In this document: positions 1 to 8,720 of the stretch, in pieces
How positions within the stretch are numbered: the first letter of the stretch is position 1
Layout of the letters: every line of letters begins with the position of its first letter
Origin: Hymenobacter sp. BT18
Lineage (GTDB): Bacteria > Bacteroidota > Bacteroidia > Cytophagales > Hymenobacteraceae
DNA length: 64,000 nt
Reading direction: 5' to 3'
Assembly: GCF_012273015.1 (NCBI RefSeq)
Contig: NZ_CP050954.1
Location: forward strand, 2,768,001-2,832,000
Position numbers and translations under genes: made by a program
The notes under the pieces: model-generated
Database searches by the model: none
What the model was told of the DNA's origin: nothing
Seen by the model: the letters and a program-made list of their open reading frames with translations, nothing else

Positions 1-1
1 G

Positions 2-2077
2 CACAACTCGCCCTCGGCCATTGACCCCTACGGCGGAGCTATTACCGGTATACTGGGCAACAACCGCGACCCACTGGCTACGGGCATTGGCGGCGCACGG
101 CTACTGTTCAATACCAACGTATTGTGCTTCGGCAACCCTGAGTTCAACGGCACCTTGCTAAGCAACCAGCTGCACCCACGACGCATTTTTGAAGGCGTGC
201 GCAAGGGCATTGAGGATGGTGGCAACAAGTCGGGCGTACCGACGGTGAACGGCGCCATTGTGTTCGATGACCGGTACGCTGGCAAACCGCTGGTGTACTG
301 CGGCACCGGCGCCGTGATGCCTATGCAGCTGGCTGGTCTCGACTCGTGGGAGAAGAACATTGACGCTCAGGACCGCATCATCATGGCCGGTGGTCGGGTG
401 GGCAAAGACGGCATCCACGGCGCTACCTTCTCCAGCATCGAGCTCGACGAAACCTCGCCCGCTACGGCAGTGCAAATCGGCTCGCCGATTACCCAGAAGC
501 TGGCCATGGACTTCCTGATCCTGGCTACCCGTCGCGGCCTCATCAAGTGCAGCACCGACAACGGTGCAGGCGGCTTGTCTTCCTCCATTGGCGAACTGGC
601 TACCATCAGCGGCGGCGCCGTGGTGGAGCTGGAGAAAGTGCCCCTGAAATACCCTGGCCTACGTCCCTGGGAAATTTTCGTGTCGGAGTCGCAGGAGCGT
701 TTCTCGCTGGCGGTGGAGCCGAGTAAGATGGCCGAGCTGATGACCCTAGGCCAGGAGATGGAAGTGGAGCTGACCGACATCGGTTACTTTACTTCCGATG
801 GCAGCCTCGACGTGCGATTCGACGGGGAATCGGTGGCCCGCATTGACATGGAGTTCCTGCACAACGGCGTGCCGCGCAAAGTGCTGGAAGCCGAGTGGAC
901 CAAGCCTACCGCCCAAGAGCCCTCACTGCCCGCTGATCTCGACTATACCGACGTGTTGAGCCGCTTGCTCGGTAGCCTCAACATCTGCTCCCGCGAATCG
1001 GTGATTCGGCAGTACGACCACGAGGTAAAGGGCCGCACGATTATCAAGCCGCTTATGGGCGCTACCGGGCAGGCGCCGCAGGATGCCGCCGTGGTGCGCT
1101 TCAACTTCGAGAGCTGGGAAGGCGTGGCCGTGAGCAACGGTATTCTGCCCCGCTTCGGCGATTTGGACGCCTACGATATGTCGGCCGGCGCGTTTGACGA
1201 GGCTGTGCGCCAGATTGTAGCGGTGGGAGGGAAGCTGCCCAACCTGAGCTACGGCGACGGCAACTTCTGGTCGGTGAACGACAACTTCTGCGTGCCCGAT
1301 TCGGTGTACGACCCCGCGACCAACCCCGACGGCAAGCACAAGCTGGCCAAGCTGGTGCGCATGTGCCAGGCCCTGCGCGATGCTACGGCGGCCTACTGCA
1401 TTCCGCTCACCTCGGGCAAGGACTCTATGAAGAACGACTTCAAGGCCGATGGCGTGAAGATTTCGGTTCCGCCCACGGTCCTGTACTCCATGACCGCCAA
1501 AATCGAGGACGTGCGCCGCACCATCACCTCCGACTTCAAGCAAGCCGATGACGTGGTGTACCTGCTGGGCGAAACCTACGACGAGCTAGGCGGCTCGGAA
1601 TTCTACCAACTCTTTGGTGAGCTAGGCGCCAACGTACCCAAGGTGCGGTTCGAAGAAGCCAAAGCCCTCTACATGCTGATGGGCCAGGCCAACGACAACG
1701 GCCTCATTCAGTCTTGCCACGACTTATCGGATGGTGGCCTAGCGGTAGCCTTGGCGGAAGCCACGTTTGGGCATGGGTTTGGCGCCGATGTGGAGCTGCC
1801 CGCTACTGGCCTAGGCCTGTCGGCGCAGCTGTTCTCGGAGTCGCACTCCCGCTTCGTGGCCACGGTGGCGCCAGAAGATGTGGTGGCTTTTGAGCAGCAC
1901 TTCGGCGCCCGCGCTACCCGCCTCGGCGTGGTGACACAAGACAGCCAGCTCACGGTGCGCCACAACGGGCAAACCGTTATTTCGGCCAGCACGGCGGCCC
2001 TGCGCCACGAGTGGACGAATGGCCCAGTAAACAGAATTATCGGCTTCGGCCAGCACGAAGCGGCTCAGATATCATGA
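2..2077 (+). CDS. purL: Phosphoribosylformylglycinamidine synthase, synthetase subunit (5' end outside window)
   Basis: PurL makes FGAM from FGAR, ATP and glutamine-derived ammonia, the fourth step of purine synthesis in the cytosol. The reading frame is open from base 2, so the N-terminal part lies outside the window; 691 codons are visible. The first visible residues (HNSPSAIDPYGGAITG) match the ATP/substrate-binding motif of the family. NGAGGLSSSIGELA, SGKDSMKND and HDLSDGGLAVALAE follow in the expected order of the two AIRS-like repeats. There is no glutaminase domain on this chain; it is supplied by the next gene, which overlaps the stop by four bases (ATGA). The HNSPSA variant of the motif resembles long PurL proteins with a fused PurS-like region, but that part cannot be seen here. 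Confidence 0.95.
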   Translation, partial: HNSPSAIDPYGGAITGILGNNRDPLATGIGGARLLFNTNVLCFGNPEFNGTLLSNQLHPRRIFEGVRKGIEDGGNKSGVPTVNGAIVFDDRYAGKPLVYCGTGAVMPMQLAGLDSWEKNIDAQDRIIMAGGRVGKDGIHGATFSSIELDETSPATAVQIGSPITQKLAMDFLILATRRGLIKCSTDNGAGGLSSSIGELATISGGAVVELEKVPLKYPGLRPWEIFVSESQERFSLAVEPSKMAELMTLGQEMEVELTDIGYFTSDGSLDVRFDGESVARIDMEFLHNGVPRKVLEAEWTKPTAQEPSLPADLDYTDVLSRLLGSLNICSRESVIRQYDHEVKGRTIIKPLMGATGQAPQDAAVVRFNFESWEGVAVSNGILPRFGDLDAYDMSAGAFDEAVRQIVAVGGKLPNLSYGDGNFWSVNDNFCVPDSVYDPATNPDGKHKLAKLVRMCQALRDATAAYCIPLTSGKDSMKNDFKADGVKISVPPTVLYSMTAKIEDVRRTITSDFKQADDVVYLLGETYDELGGSEFYQLFGELGANVPKVRFEEAKALYMLMGQANDNGLIQSCHDLSDGGLAVALAEATFGHGFGADVELPATGLGLSAQLFSESHSRFVATVAPEDVVAFEQHFGARATRLGVVTQDSQLTVRHNGQTVISASTAALRHEWTNGPVNRIIGFGQHEAAQIS

Positions 2078-3135
2078 ACGAGAAACCATTATTTCCGGAT
2101 CTGAATTCGCCGCCCATGCCGCAGCGCGACGAAACGGGACCAGCGCAAACCAACGCCGACGGTTCCGTGACGGTGCTCGGCTATAAGAGCATTGACGGCG
2201 GCCACGAAAGCACCGAGCCCCTGAAATCATCAGGAGAACAACCTGGCAACTGGCAATTGGCAACTGGCAACTCAAACGTGCGCGCCCTCATCCTGACGGG
2301 CTTTGGCATCAACTGCGAAGAGGAATTTGCCGCCGCCTACAAGCTAGCCGGCGCCGAGCCAACCATCGTGCACCTGAACCAAGTGCTGCACGGCCACGTC
2401 AGCATTCACGACTACGATATCCTGAACTTCCCCGGCGGCTTCAGCTTCGGCGACGACCTGGGTTCGGGCGTGGTGCTGGCCAATAAGCTGCGCTACCGCA
2501 AAAACGCCGAGGGCCGTACTCTACTCGACGACATCAAGGAGTTCATTGCCAACGGCAAGTTCGTGATGGGCATCTGCAACGGCTTTCAAGTGCTGGTGAA
2601 GCTAGGTTTGCTCCCCAACCTGAGCGGTAACGTAACGCCCGAAGTAACCCTGACGCATAACGCCTCGGGCCGTTACGAAGACCGGTGGGTGCGCCTGAAA
2701 GTCAACCCGAAGTCGAACTCGCCTTTCCTGAAAGGCATCGACTCAATGGAAGTGCCCGTGCGCCACGGCGAAGGACGCCTCATTATCAAAGGCGAAGAGA
2801 CTTTGGCCGAAATCGAAGCCCGCGCCCTGAACTGCCTGGCCTACACTGATTTCGACGGCTCGCCAACGGACGTGTACCCGCACAACCCCAACGGTGCGGA
2901 CCTGAACTGCGCCGGCCTGACCGACACCACCGGCCAGGTATTCGGGCTGATGCCGCACCCCGAGGCCTTCCTCTCGCTCTACAACCACCCCGACTGGGCC
3001 CGGCGCAAGCGTGTGAACCCAAATCTGAGTGAGGAAGGAGACGGCCTGCGCTTGTTCCGCAACATTGTGGAGCACGTGCAAAGCCAGCGTCAAACCACCG
3101 CTACACCCCAGGAAGCCCGCCAGTTTTCATCCTAG
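2074..3135 (+). CDS. purQ: FGAM synthase glutaminase subunit PurQ with unusual N-terminal extension
   Basis: PurQ hydrolyses glutamine and passes ammonia to PurL. The class I amidotransferase domain begins near residue 69 (RALILTGFGINCEEE). It carries the nucleophile Cys168 in GICNGFQ and the His295/Glu297 pair in MPHPEAF, counted from the ATG at 2074. That ATG overlaps the purL stop. The first about 68 residues do not belong to the domain, and bases 2244-2271 inside them are four tandem TGGCAAY heptamers. A GTG at 2278, directly after the repeats, would give a 285-residue protein nearer the usual PurQ size of about 230. The function is secure; the start codon is not. Confidence 0.92.
   Translation: MNEKPLFPDLNSPPMPQRDETGPAQTNADGSVTVLGYKSIDGGHESTEPLKSSGEQPGNWQLATGNSNVRALILTGFGINCEEEFAAAYKLAGAEPTIVHLNQVLHGHVSIHDYDILNFPGGFSFGDDLGSGVVLANKLRYRKNAEGRTLLDDIKEFIANGKFVMGICNGFQVLVKLGLLPNLSGNVTPEVTLTHNASGRYEDRWVRLKVNPKSNSPFLKGIDSMEVPVRHGEGRLIIKGEETLAEIEARALNCLAYTDFDGSPTDVYPHNPNGADLNCAGLTDTTGQVFGLMPHPEAFLSLYNHPDWARRKRVNPNLSEEGDGLRLFRNIVEHVQSQRQTTATPQEARQFSS
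2244..2271 (+). repeat. Four tandem TGGCAAY heptamers inside the purQ 5' region
   Basis: Four consecutive 7-bp units (TGGCAAC, TGGCAAT, TGGCAAC, TGGCAAC) are followed by TCAAAC and a GTG. A related copy, TGGCAACTGACAACTCAAC at 7052-7070, lies directly before the purF ATG. This looks like a short intergenic repeat family of the genome that either became coding here or marks an untranslated stretch before the true purQ start. Confidence 0.75.
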
Positions 3136-3181
3136 ACACCTCCGCAAGCTGCTGGCCTAGCGTCGGCTGCTAACTCGTTGT

Positions 3182-4111
3182 ATGAACACCCTCAACCACT
3201 TCGATACCCCCCAGCTCGAACTTCTGCACCGCGGCAAAGTTCGTGACTCGTACCGCGCCCCTTCCGGTGAGCGGCTTATCGTGGTAACTGACCGCCTCTC
3301 GGCGTTTGACTCGGTGCTGGAAACGCCCGTGGCCCACAAAGGCGCGGTGCTGAACGGGCTGGCCGCTTTCTGGTTCGACAAGACCCAGCACATCATCCCG
3401 AACCACGTGATTTCGCTGCTCGACCCAAACGTGACGTTGGCCAAGGAGGCCGAGCCCATTCGGGTGGAGATGGTGGTGCGGAACTACCTCACGGGCTCGA
3501 TGCTGCGCGGCTACCAGCAGGGCCAGCGCACGTTCTCGGGCGTAACCGTGCCGGACGGCCTGACCAAGCACCAGCAGTTCCCCGAGCCCATCGTGACGCC
3601 GACCACGAAAGAGGAGTCGGACCGCGAGATTACGCCGGAGAACCTGGTGTCGGAAGGCTGGGTGACGGCGGAGCTGTACGAGAAGATGCGGGTGAAGGCG
3701 CTGGAGTTGTTCAACTTCGCTTCGCAGTGGATGGCCGAGCGCGGCATTATCCTGGTAGACACCAAGTACGAGTTTGGCTTGCTGGACGGGGAGCTGATTC
3801 TGATTGACGAAATCCACACGCCCGACTCGTCGCGGTTCTGGAGCGCCGAAGACTACGCCAAGAACCCCGAGACGGCCGAGCAGATGGACAAGGAGTACGT
3901 GCGCCAGTGGCTGATTGCCAACAAGCAGGACGGCCAGTACCCCCGCGCCCTAACCCCCGAAGTATCCGCCGAAGCCACCCGCCGCTACCTCGATATCTAC
4001 GAGCGTATCACGGGCGCCCCGCTACCTACCAGCGACGAAACTACTGGCAACGACGTGCAAGCCCGCCTCATCGGCAACCTGGTACGCGCCGGTATCATGA
4101 AAGGTGCCTGA
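3182..4111 (+). CDS. purC: Phosphoribosylaminoimidazole-succinocarboxamide synthase
   Basis: PurC joins CAIR and aspartate using ATP to give SAICAR. The 309-residue protein is full length for the longer form of the family. It shows the ATP-binding GKVRDSY at residues 18-24, the family motif LVDTKYEFG, and DEIHTPDSSRFW, which includes the substrate-binding carboxylates. It starts 46 bases after purQ, with no gene between. The next gene follows closely, in keeping with one transcript through the purine cluster. Confidence 0.97.
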   Translation: MNTLNHFDTPQLELLHRGKVRDSYRAPSGERLIVVTDRLSAFDSVLETPVAHKGAVLNGLAAFWFDKTQHIIPNHVISLLDPNVTLAKEAEPIRVEMVVRNYLTGSMLRGYQQGQRTFSGVTVPDGLTKHQQFPEPIVTPTTKEESDREITPENLVSEGWVTAELYEKMRVKALELFNFASQWMAERGIILVDTKYEFGLLDGELILIDEIHTPDSSRFWSAEDYAKNPETAEQMDKEYVRQWLIANKQDGQYPRALTPEVSAEATRRYLDIYERITGAPLPTSDETTGNDVQARLIGNLVRAGIMKGA

Positions 4112-4124
4112 TAAGACGAAGCGA

Positions 4125-4508
4125 ATGAAGAGTGCGAAACACAAACAACTAGTGCAAGACTACATCGAGGCGTACAACCGTTTCGATGCAGACGGGATGG
4201 TGCGCCATCTGCACGAGGACGTGGTGTTCCGCAATATTTCCGGGGGCGAAGTCAGCCTGACAACTAACGGCAAGGAAAGCTTCCGTCAGCAGGCTGAGCA
4301 AGCCCGGCAGTACTTCACGCAACGGGAGCAGCGCATCACCGATTGGCAAATAGCGGACAACCGCGTGGAAGTGCTGATTGACTACACCGGCGTGGCTGCC
4401 ATCGAGTTTCCCAACGGCCTCAAACCGGGCGACACGCTGCAGCTGCAGGGCAAATCCGTTTTCCAGTTCGCTGACGGGCTAATCAGCTCCATCGACGACA
4501 TTAGTTAA
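4125..4508 (+). CDS. NTF2/SnoaL-like protein
   Basis: A 127-residue protein with the NTF2-like alpha+beta barrel pattern: an N-terminal helix with VQDYIEAYNRFD, then HLHEDVVFRNI, then beta strands ending in GKSVFQFADGLISSIDD. This is the usual layout of SnoaL-like nuclear-transport-factor-2 folds, which bind small ligands or act as isomerases or hydrolases. Its substrate is unknown. A GTG at 4104 overlaps purC in the same frame; the ATG at 4125 is preferred. Its position inside the purine cluster gives co-transcription but no obvious role in the pathway. Confidence 0.75.
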   Translation: MKSAKHKQLVQDYIEAYNRFDADGMVRHLHEDVVFRNISGGEVSLTTNGKESFRQQAEQARQYFTQREQRITDWQIADNRVEVLIDYTGVAAIEFPNGLKPGDTLQLQGKSVFQFADGLISSIDDIS

Positions 4509-4526
4509 TCCTGCGCTAACGCTTAT

Positions 4527-5024
4527 ATGCCCACCGCCACCGCCATCCAGCTCGACGTTTCCTCGCCCCAGGCGGCGGAGGCGCAGCCCTTGCTCGACGC
4601 CTTGTCGGAGCAGCTGGGCACGCGCTTCGGCAGCGACGGGCGGGCCTCGTTTACGGAGTGGCACGCGGCTGACCCGCGCTATATTTTCCTGCTGGCCCGC
4701 CAGGATGGGGAAGCCGTAGGCTGCGGCGCAGTGCGACCCATAGCGGAGGGTATTGGCGAAGTGAAGCGCATGTTTGCCAAGTACGCTCGACAAGGCATTG
4801 GCGAAGCGGTGCTGCACCGGCTCGAAACCGAGGCCCGCCGCGCCGGCTACACCGAGCTGTGGCTGGAAACCCGGGTAGCCAACACCGAGGCCTGCCGCTT
4901 TTACCTCAAGAACGGCTACCAGCGCCGCCCCAACTACGGCCAGTACCATGGCCGCGAAAACTCTGCCTGCTTCGGCAAGCATCTGCCTTTTTCTGACGCA
5001 GCCGACCTACCTACTTATGACTAG
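4527..5024 (+). CDS. GNAT family N-acetyltransferase
   Basis: A 165-residue protein with the GNAT acetyl-CoA fold. The pyrophosphate-binding motif is visible as VKRMFAKYARQGIGEAVL (the RxxGxG-type loop), followed by LWLETRVANTEACRFYLKNGY, the usual motif B region and C-terminal strands. The acceptor substrate cannot be told from the sequence. Its last eight bases overlap the purD start, so the two are translationally linked. It is probably a passenger in the purine operon. Confidence 0.85.
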   Translation: MPTATAIQLDVSSPQAAEAQPLLDALSEQLGTRFGSDGRASFTEWHAADPRYIFLLARQDGEAVGCGAVRPIAEGIGEVKRMFAKYARQGIGEAVLHRLETEARRAGYTELWLETRVANTEACRFYLKNGYQRRPNYGQYHGRENSACFGKHLPFSDAADLPTYD

Positions 5025-6306
5025 TCTTTTGCCTAAACCCATAGTACTCCTCGGCGGCGGGGCCCGTGAGCACGCCATGGCCTGGAAGCTGACCCGCGAC
5101 GGGGCCACCGTGCACGTGCTGCCCGGCAACGCCGGCATTCCCAACAGCCACCCCGACATCAGCGCCACCGACTTTCCGGCCATTCAGCAGTTCTGCGAGC
5201 AGCACGGCGTCAAGCTTATTGTGGTGGGGCCCGAAGCTCCCCTGGCGGCGGGTGTGGTGGACTACTTTGCCGGTTCCAATATCCGCGTGTTTGGCCCTTC
5301 GCGGGCCGGGGCGGTGCTGGAAAGCTCCAAGGTGTGGAGCAAGGACTTTATGCGGCGGCACGGGGTGGCCACGGCTATGTCGTGGCAGTACCGCAGCGAT
5401 AAGCTGGCCGAAGCCCGCGCCAAAGCCAACGAGCTGAATGGGCAGGTGGTGGTGAAGTACGACGGGCTGGCCGCCGGCAAAGGCGTGTACGTGTGCTCTT
5501 CCGTGGAAGAAGCCCAGGCCGCCCTCGACGATCTGCAGCTCCAGCACACCGGCTGGTTTAGCTTCTTGCTCGAAGAAAAGCTCATGGGCCCCGAAATCAG
5601 CATCATCGGCGTGACGGATGGTAACCGCGTGCGGCTGCTGGCCCCATCGCAAGACCACAAACAGCTGCTGGCCGGCGACCAAGGTCCCAATACCGGCGGC
5701 ATGGGCGCCTATTGCCCCGTGCCCTTTGCCGACGACAACGTGCTGGCCGCCATCCGCACCAGCATCGTGGACCCCACGTTGCGCGGCCTGCAAAACGAGC
5801 AGTTCAACTTCAAAGGCTTTCTGTACTTCGGCATCATGCTCACGGCCCAGGGCCCGAAGCTGCTGGAATACAACGTGCGCCTCGGCGACCCGGAAGCGGA
5901 AGTACTGCTGCCGGCTATGGAAAGCAGCCTGCTCGAACTTATTGAAGCGACCCTGGATGGCAAGCTGCAGCAGACGACAGTACGCCAACGGCGCGGCTGC
6001 TACGTGGGCGTGGTGCTGGCCTCGGGCGGCTACCCCGCTGCCGACTTCCCCACAGGTTTTCCCATCACCGGCCTCGACGAGCTTCACCCCAGCATTCTGG
6101 CCTTCCACGGCGCTACCCGGCGCAATGCCGCGGGCGAGCTGGTAACCAGCGGCGGCCGGGTATTGGTGCTGGTTGGCGCTGGTGATGAGCTGGAAGAGGC
6201 TGTGGCCCATGTGTATCGGGAAGCAGAAAGAGTTAAATTTAAGGATGCCTACATCCGTACCGATATCGGCCAGCGGCCGGAACCTACCCTTGCCGGCAAC
6301 TGGTAA
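5017..6306 (+). CDS. purD: Phosphoribosylamine-glycine ligase (GAR synthetase)
   Basis: PurD couples phosphoribosylamine to glycine with ATP, the second step of purine synthesis. The 429-residue protein has the N-terminal GGGAREHA nucleotide-fold motif, GPEAPLAAGVVDYF, and an ATP-grasp core with YDGLAAGKGVYV, the DQGPNTGGMGAY loop and LEYNVRLGDPEAEVLLP with the metal-binding Glu/Asn. The ATG at 5017 was chosen because it gives the normal N-terminus and overlaps the GNAT stop by eight bases. The open frame extends upstream but without family similarity. Confidence 0.96.
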   Translation: MTSLLPKPIVLLGGGAREHAMAWKLTRDGATVHVLPGNAGIPNSHPDISATDFPAIQQFCEQHGVKLIVVGPEAPLAAGVVDYFAGSNIRVFGPSRAGAVLESSKVWSKDFMRRHGVATAMSWQYRSDKLAEARAKANELNGQVVVKYDGLAAGKGVYVCSSVEEAQAALDDLQLQHTGWFSFLLEEKLMGPEISIIGVTDGNRVRLLAPSQDHKQLLAGDQGPNTGGMGAYCPVPFADDNVLAAIRTSIVDPTLRGLQNEQFNFKGFLYFGIMLTAQGPKLLEYNVRLGDPEAEVLLPAMESSLLELIEATLDGKLQQTTVRQRRGCYVGVVLASGGYPAADFPTGFPITGLDELHPSILAFHGATRRNAAGELVTSGGRVLVLVGAGDELEEAVAHVYREAERVKFKDAYIRTDIGQRPEPTLAGNW

Positions 6307-7009
6307 TCAACGCACCCGCAAAGCGCGCCTGGCCATTTTGCTGTCGGGGCGGGGCTCCAATATGGTGGCCCTGGTAAACGCTGTGCAGACCGGTGTGCTG
6401 CAAGGGCTGGCTGAAGTAGCCGTGGTATTCAGCAACAAGCCCGATGCCCCTGGGCTGGCCACGGCCGCCGCTATGGGCTGCCCTACGGCCTCCCTCAGCA
6501 GCCAGGGCCGCAAGCGCGCCGAGTTTGATGCCGAGGTGGTTGAAGTGTTGCAGGCCTACCAGCCCGACTACGTGGTGCTGGCCGGCTATATGCGCATTCT
6601 CTCCCCCACGTTCATTCGGGCGTTTGTGGGCCGCATTCTCAACATTCACCCCGCCGATACGCACCAGCACCAGGGCCTGCACGCCTATGAGTGGGCCTTC
6701 GAAAACCAACTTCCGGAAACCAAAATCACGGTGCATCTGGTTGATGAGGGCCTGGATACCGGCCCCATTCTGGCCCAGCAGCCAGTGGACCTGCGCGGGG
6801 CCGATACCCTGGCGGAGGTAGAACGCCGCGGTCTGGCGGTGGAGCATTTTCTCTACGCACATACCTTGGCTCAGCTCATTCAGGAAAAACCGCTTACCCA
6901 CCCCGAGGCGGGGGCCTCTGTTGCCCCGGTCGCGCATTCGGCGCTGCTGTCGCCTGGCTCACCTTCTCCGTTTTCGGAGAAGCGGCCGGGGGGCAAGGCG
7001 CTTCAGTAG
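6290..7009 (+). CDS. purN: Phosphoribosylglycinamide formyltransferase
   Basis: PurN transfers a formyl group from 10-formyl-tetrahydrofolate to GAR. The family N-terminus LLSGRGSNM, the catalytic Asn-x-His in LNIHPAD and the catalytic Asp in EGLDTGPI are all present. The usual HPSLLP loop is replaced by HPADTHQHQG, a variant seen in one branch of the family. No ATG lies near the domain start. A TTG at 6290, overlapping the end of purD by 17 bases, is the most likely start, giving 239 residues. The last about 35 residues are a Pro/Ser/Gly-rich tail not needed for the fold. Confidence 0.9.
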   Translation: MPATGNQRTRKARLAILLSGRGSNMVALVNAVQTGVLQGLAEVAVVFSNKPDAPGLATAAAMGCPTASLSSQGRKRAEFDAEVVEVLQAYQPDYVVLAGYMRILSPTFIRAFVGRILNIHPADTHQHQGLHAYEWAFENQLPETKITVHLVDEGLDTGPILAQQPVDLRGADTLAEVERRGLAVEHFLYAHTLAQLIQEKPLTHPEAGASVAPVAHSALLSPGSPSPFSEKRPGGKALQ

Positions 7010-7070
7010 TACCACCCACCACCCAATCGCAGCGGCCCCAGGACAGGTCACTGGCAACTGACAACTCAAC

Positions 7071-8576
7071 ATGTGCGGAATAGTAGGTTTTTACGGCCCC
7101 GATGACGTTGCGCACGACATCGTATTTGGTCTGACGGCGCTTCAGCACCGCGGCCAGGATGCCGCCGGCATAGCCACCTTCGACGACAACTTTCACCTCT
7201 GCAAGGGCAACGGCCTTATCTCCGACGTGTTCCGGCCCAAGCAGCTCAAGAAGCTGAAGGGCAACATCGGCATCGGGCATGCCCGCTACACCACCCAGGG
7301 CTCCAGCGACGCCGAGCTGGCCCAGCCCTTCACGACCAGCTACCCGTTTGGGCTGGCCATGGTGCACAACGGCAACGTCATCAACTTCCGCCAGGCCGCC
7401 AAGCGCCTGCACGAGAAGTACCACGTGCTGCCCAAGACCAGCAACGATCTGGAGCTGATCATGTACACCTTTGCCTCGGAGCTGCGCCTGAAAAACCTCG
7501 ACAACCTCTCGGTGGTCGATATTTTCGACTCGGTAGAAACCACGCAGGAGCTGGTGAAAGGCGCCTACGCCACCATTACCGTGATTGCCGGGCACGGCCT
7601 GCTGGCCTTTAACGATCCGCTGGGCATCCGGCCGTTGGTACTGGGCCGTCGCCAGACCCAAAAAGGACCGATTTATGCGTTTGCCTCCGAAAGCACCTGC
7701 TTCGATTACCTCGGCTTTGAATTCATTAAGAATGTAGGGCCCGGGCAAGCGGTGTTCATTGACAAGGACTTCAAGGTTCACTACAAGAACCCCTACAGCC
7801 TGCCCAAAAAATTCTGCGTCTTCGAGCACATCTACTTCGCCCGCGAAGATTCCACCATTAATGGCCGCCTGGTAGCCCGGGAGCGAGTGCGGCTGGGCAA
7901 GCTGCTGGCCCGCAAGGTTATTGAGTCGGGGATACAGCCCGATATGGTCATCGACGTTCCTTCGTCGGGGTACTTTGCGGCCTCTGGTCTGGCCGAGGCC
8001 ATTGGGGTGCCTTACCGCCGGGCTCTGGTGAAAAACAACCACATGGGCCGCTCCTTCATTGTGAGCAGCCAAGCTGGCCGTGAGGACATCGTCAAGAAGA
8101 AGCTCAACCCCATACGGGAGTTCGTGGAGGGGAAGAAAATTGCCGTGGTCGACGACAGCATCGTGCGCGGTACTACTTCCCGGCGCATTGTGCGCATTCT
8201 GCGCGAGGCTGGGGCGTTGGAAGTGTACTTCATCAGCAGCGCCCCGCCCATTATCTCGCCCTGCATCTACGGCATTGATATGGCCATGAGCACGGAACTG
8301 ATTGCCGCCAACTATACGGAGGAGGAAATCTGCCGCTACATCGAGGCCGATAAGGTTATCTACCAGTCTATTGAGGATTTGCAGGAGCTGTTTTCGGAGG
8401 ACAAAGGCCACGGCGGCAACTGCTTTGCTTGCTTCACTGGCAACTACCCTACCGGCGACGTAACCAAGTACCTACGCCACATCCAGGAGGAGCGCCAAAG
8501 CCACCGCAGCGACAAGAAAGGCGCCGACGTGATTCCCTCCGTGAGTGCCAAAGCCCCCGAACCAACCGAGCATTGA
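7071..8576 (+). CDS. purF: Amidophosphoribosyltransferase, [4Fe-4S] type
   Basis: PurF catalyses the first committed step, PRPP plus glutamine to phosphoribosylamine. The 501-residue protein starts MCGIVGFYG, so Cys2 becomes the N-terminal nucleophile after Met removal, with no propeptide. The PRPP loop is IAVVDDSIVRGTTSRR. Four cysteines sit where Bacillus-type enzymes bind an iron-sulfur cluster: Cys249 (FCVFEHIYFAR), Cys398 (SPCIYGID) and Cys451/Cys454 (CFAC). A cluster, and hence oxygen sensitivity, is therefore likely. The ATG follows a TGGCAAC-type repeat directly. Confidence 0.97.
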   Translation: MCGIVGFYGPDDVAHDIVFGLTALQHRGQDAAGIATFDDNFHLCKGNGLISDVFRPKQLKKLKGNIGIGHARYTTQGSSDAELAQPFTTSYPFGLAMVHNGNVINFRQAAKRLHEKYHVLPKTSNDLELIMYTFASELRLKNLDNLSVVDIFDSVETTQELVKGAYATITVIAGHGLLAFNDPLGIRPLVLGRRQTQKGPIYAFASESTCFDYLGFEFIKNVGPGQAVFIDKDFKVHYKNPYSLPKKFCVFEHIYFAREDSTINGRLVARERVRLGKLLARKVIESGIQPDMVIDVPSSGYFAASGLAEAIGVPYRRALVKNNHMGRSFIVSSQAGREDIVKKKLNPIREFVEGKKIAVVDDSIVRGTTSRRIVRILREAGALEVYFISSAPPIISPCIYGIDMAMSTELIAANYTEEEICRYIEADKVIYQSIEDLQELFSEDKGHGGNCFACFTGNYPTGDVTKYLRHIQEERQSHRSDKKGADVIPSVSAKAPEPTEH

Positions 8577-8720
8577 TAGAGAGCTAAGATCTGAGAGCTT
8601 AGAACCTAGAACCGAAAGGCAACCCGACGGCTCTTCTTCAGGCTATATCCTCTAGGCTCTATTAGCTCAGTTCTCAGTTTTAAGTTCTACTATCTAAGCT
8701 CTAATTTCTAAGTTCTACAG
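8577..8720 (+). repeat. Degenerate intergenic repeats between purF and purM
   Basis: This 144-base gap is AT-richer than its flanks and is built of short related words such as TTAGAACCTAGAACC and TCTAAGTTCTAC. An inverted pair, AGAGCTTAGA at 8594-8603 and TCTAAGCTCT at 8693-8702, could fold the transcript into a long stem. No open reading frame or clear promoter is seen. Confidence 0.6.

Noticed and set aside
5011..6210. 399-codon open frame on the minus strand opposite purD
   Set aside because: Its His/Ala/Gly-rich translation is the shadow of GC-rich codons in purD; no domain and no upstream signals.
6894..8411. 505-codon minus-strand frame opposite purF
   Set aside because: Entirely antisense to a secure purF; biased composition and no family.
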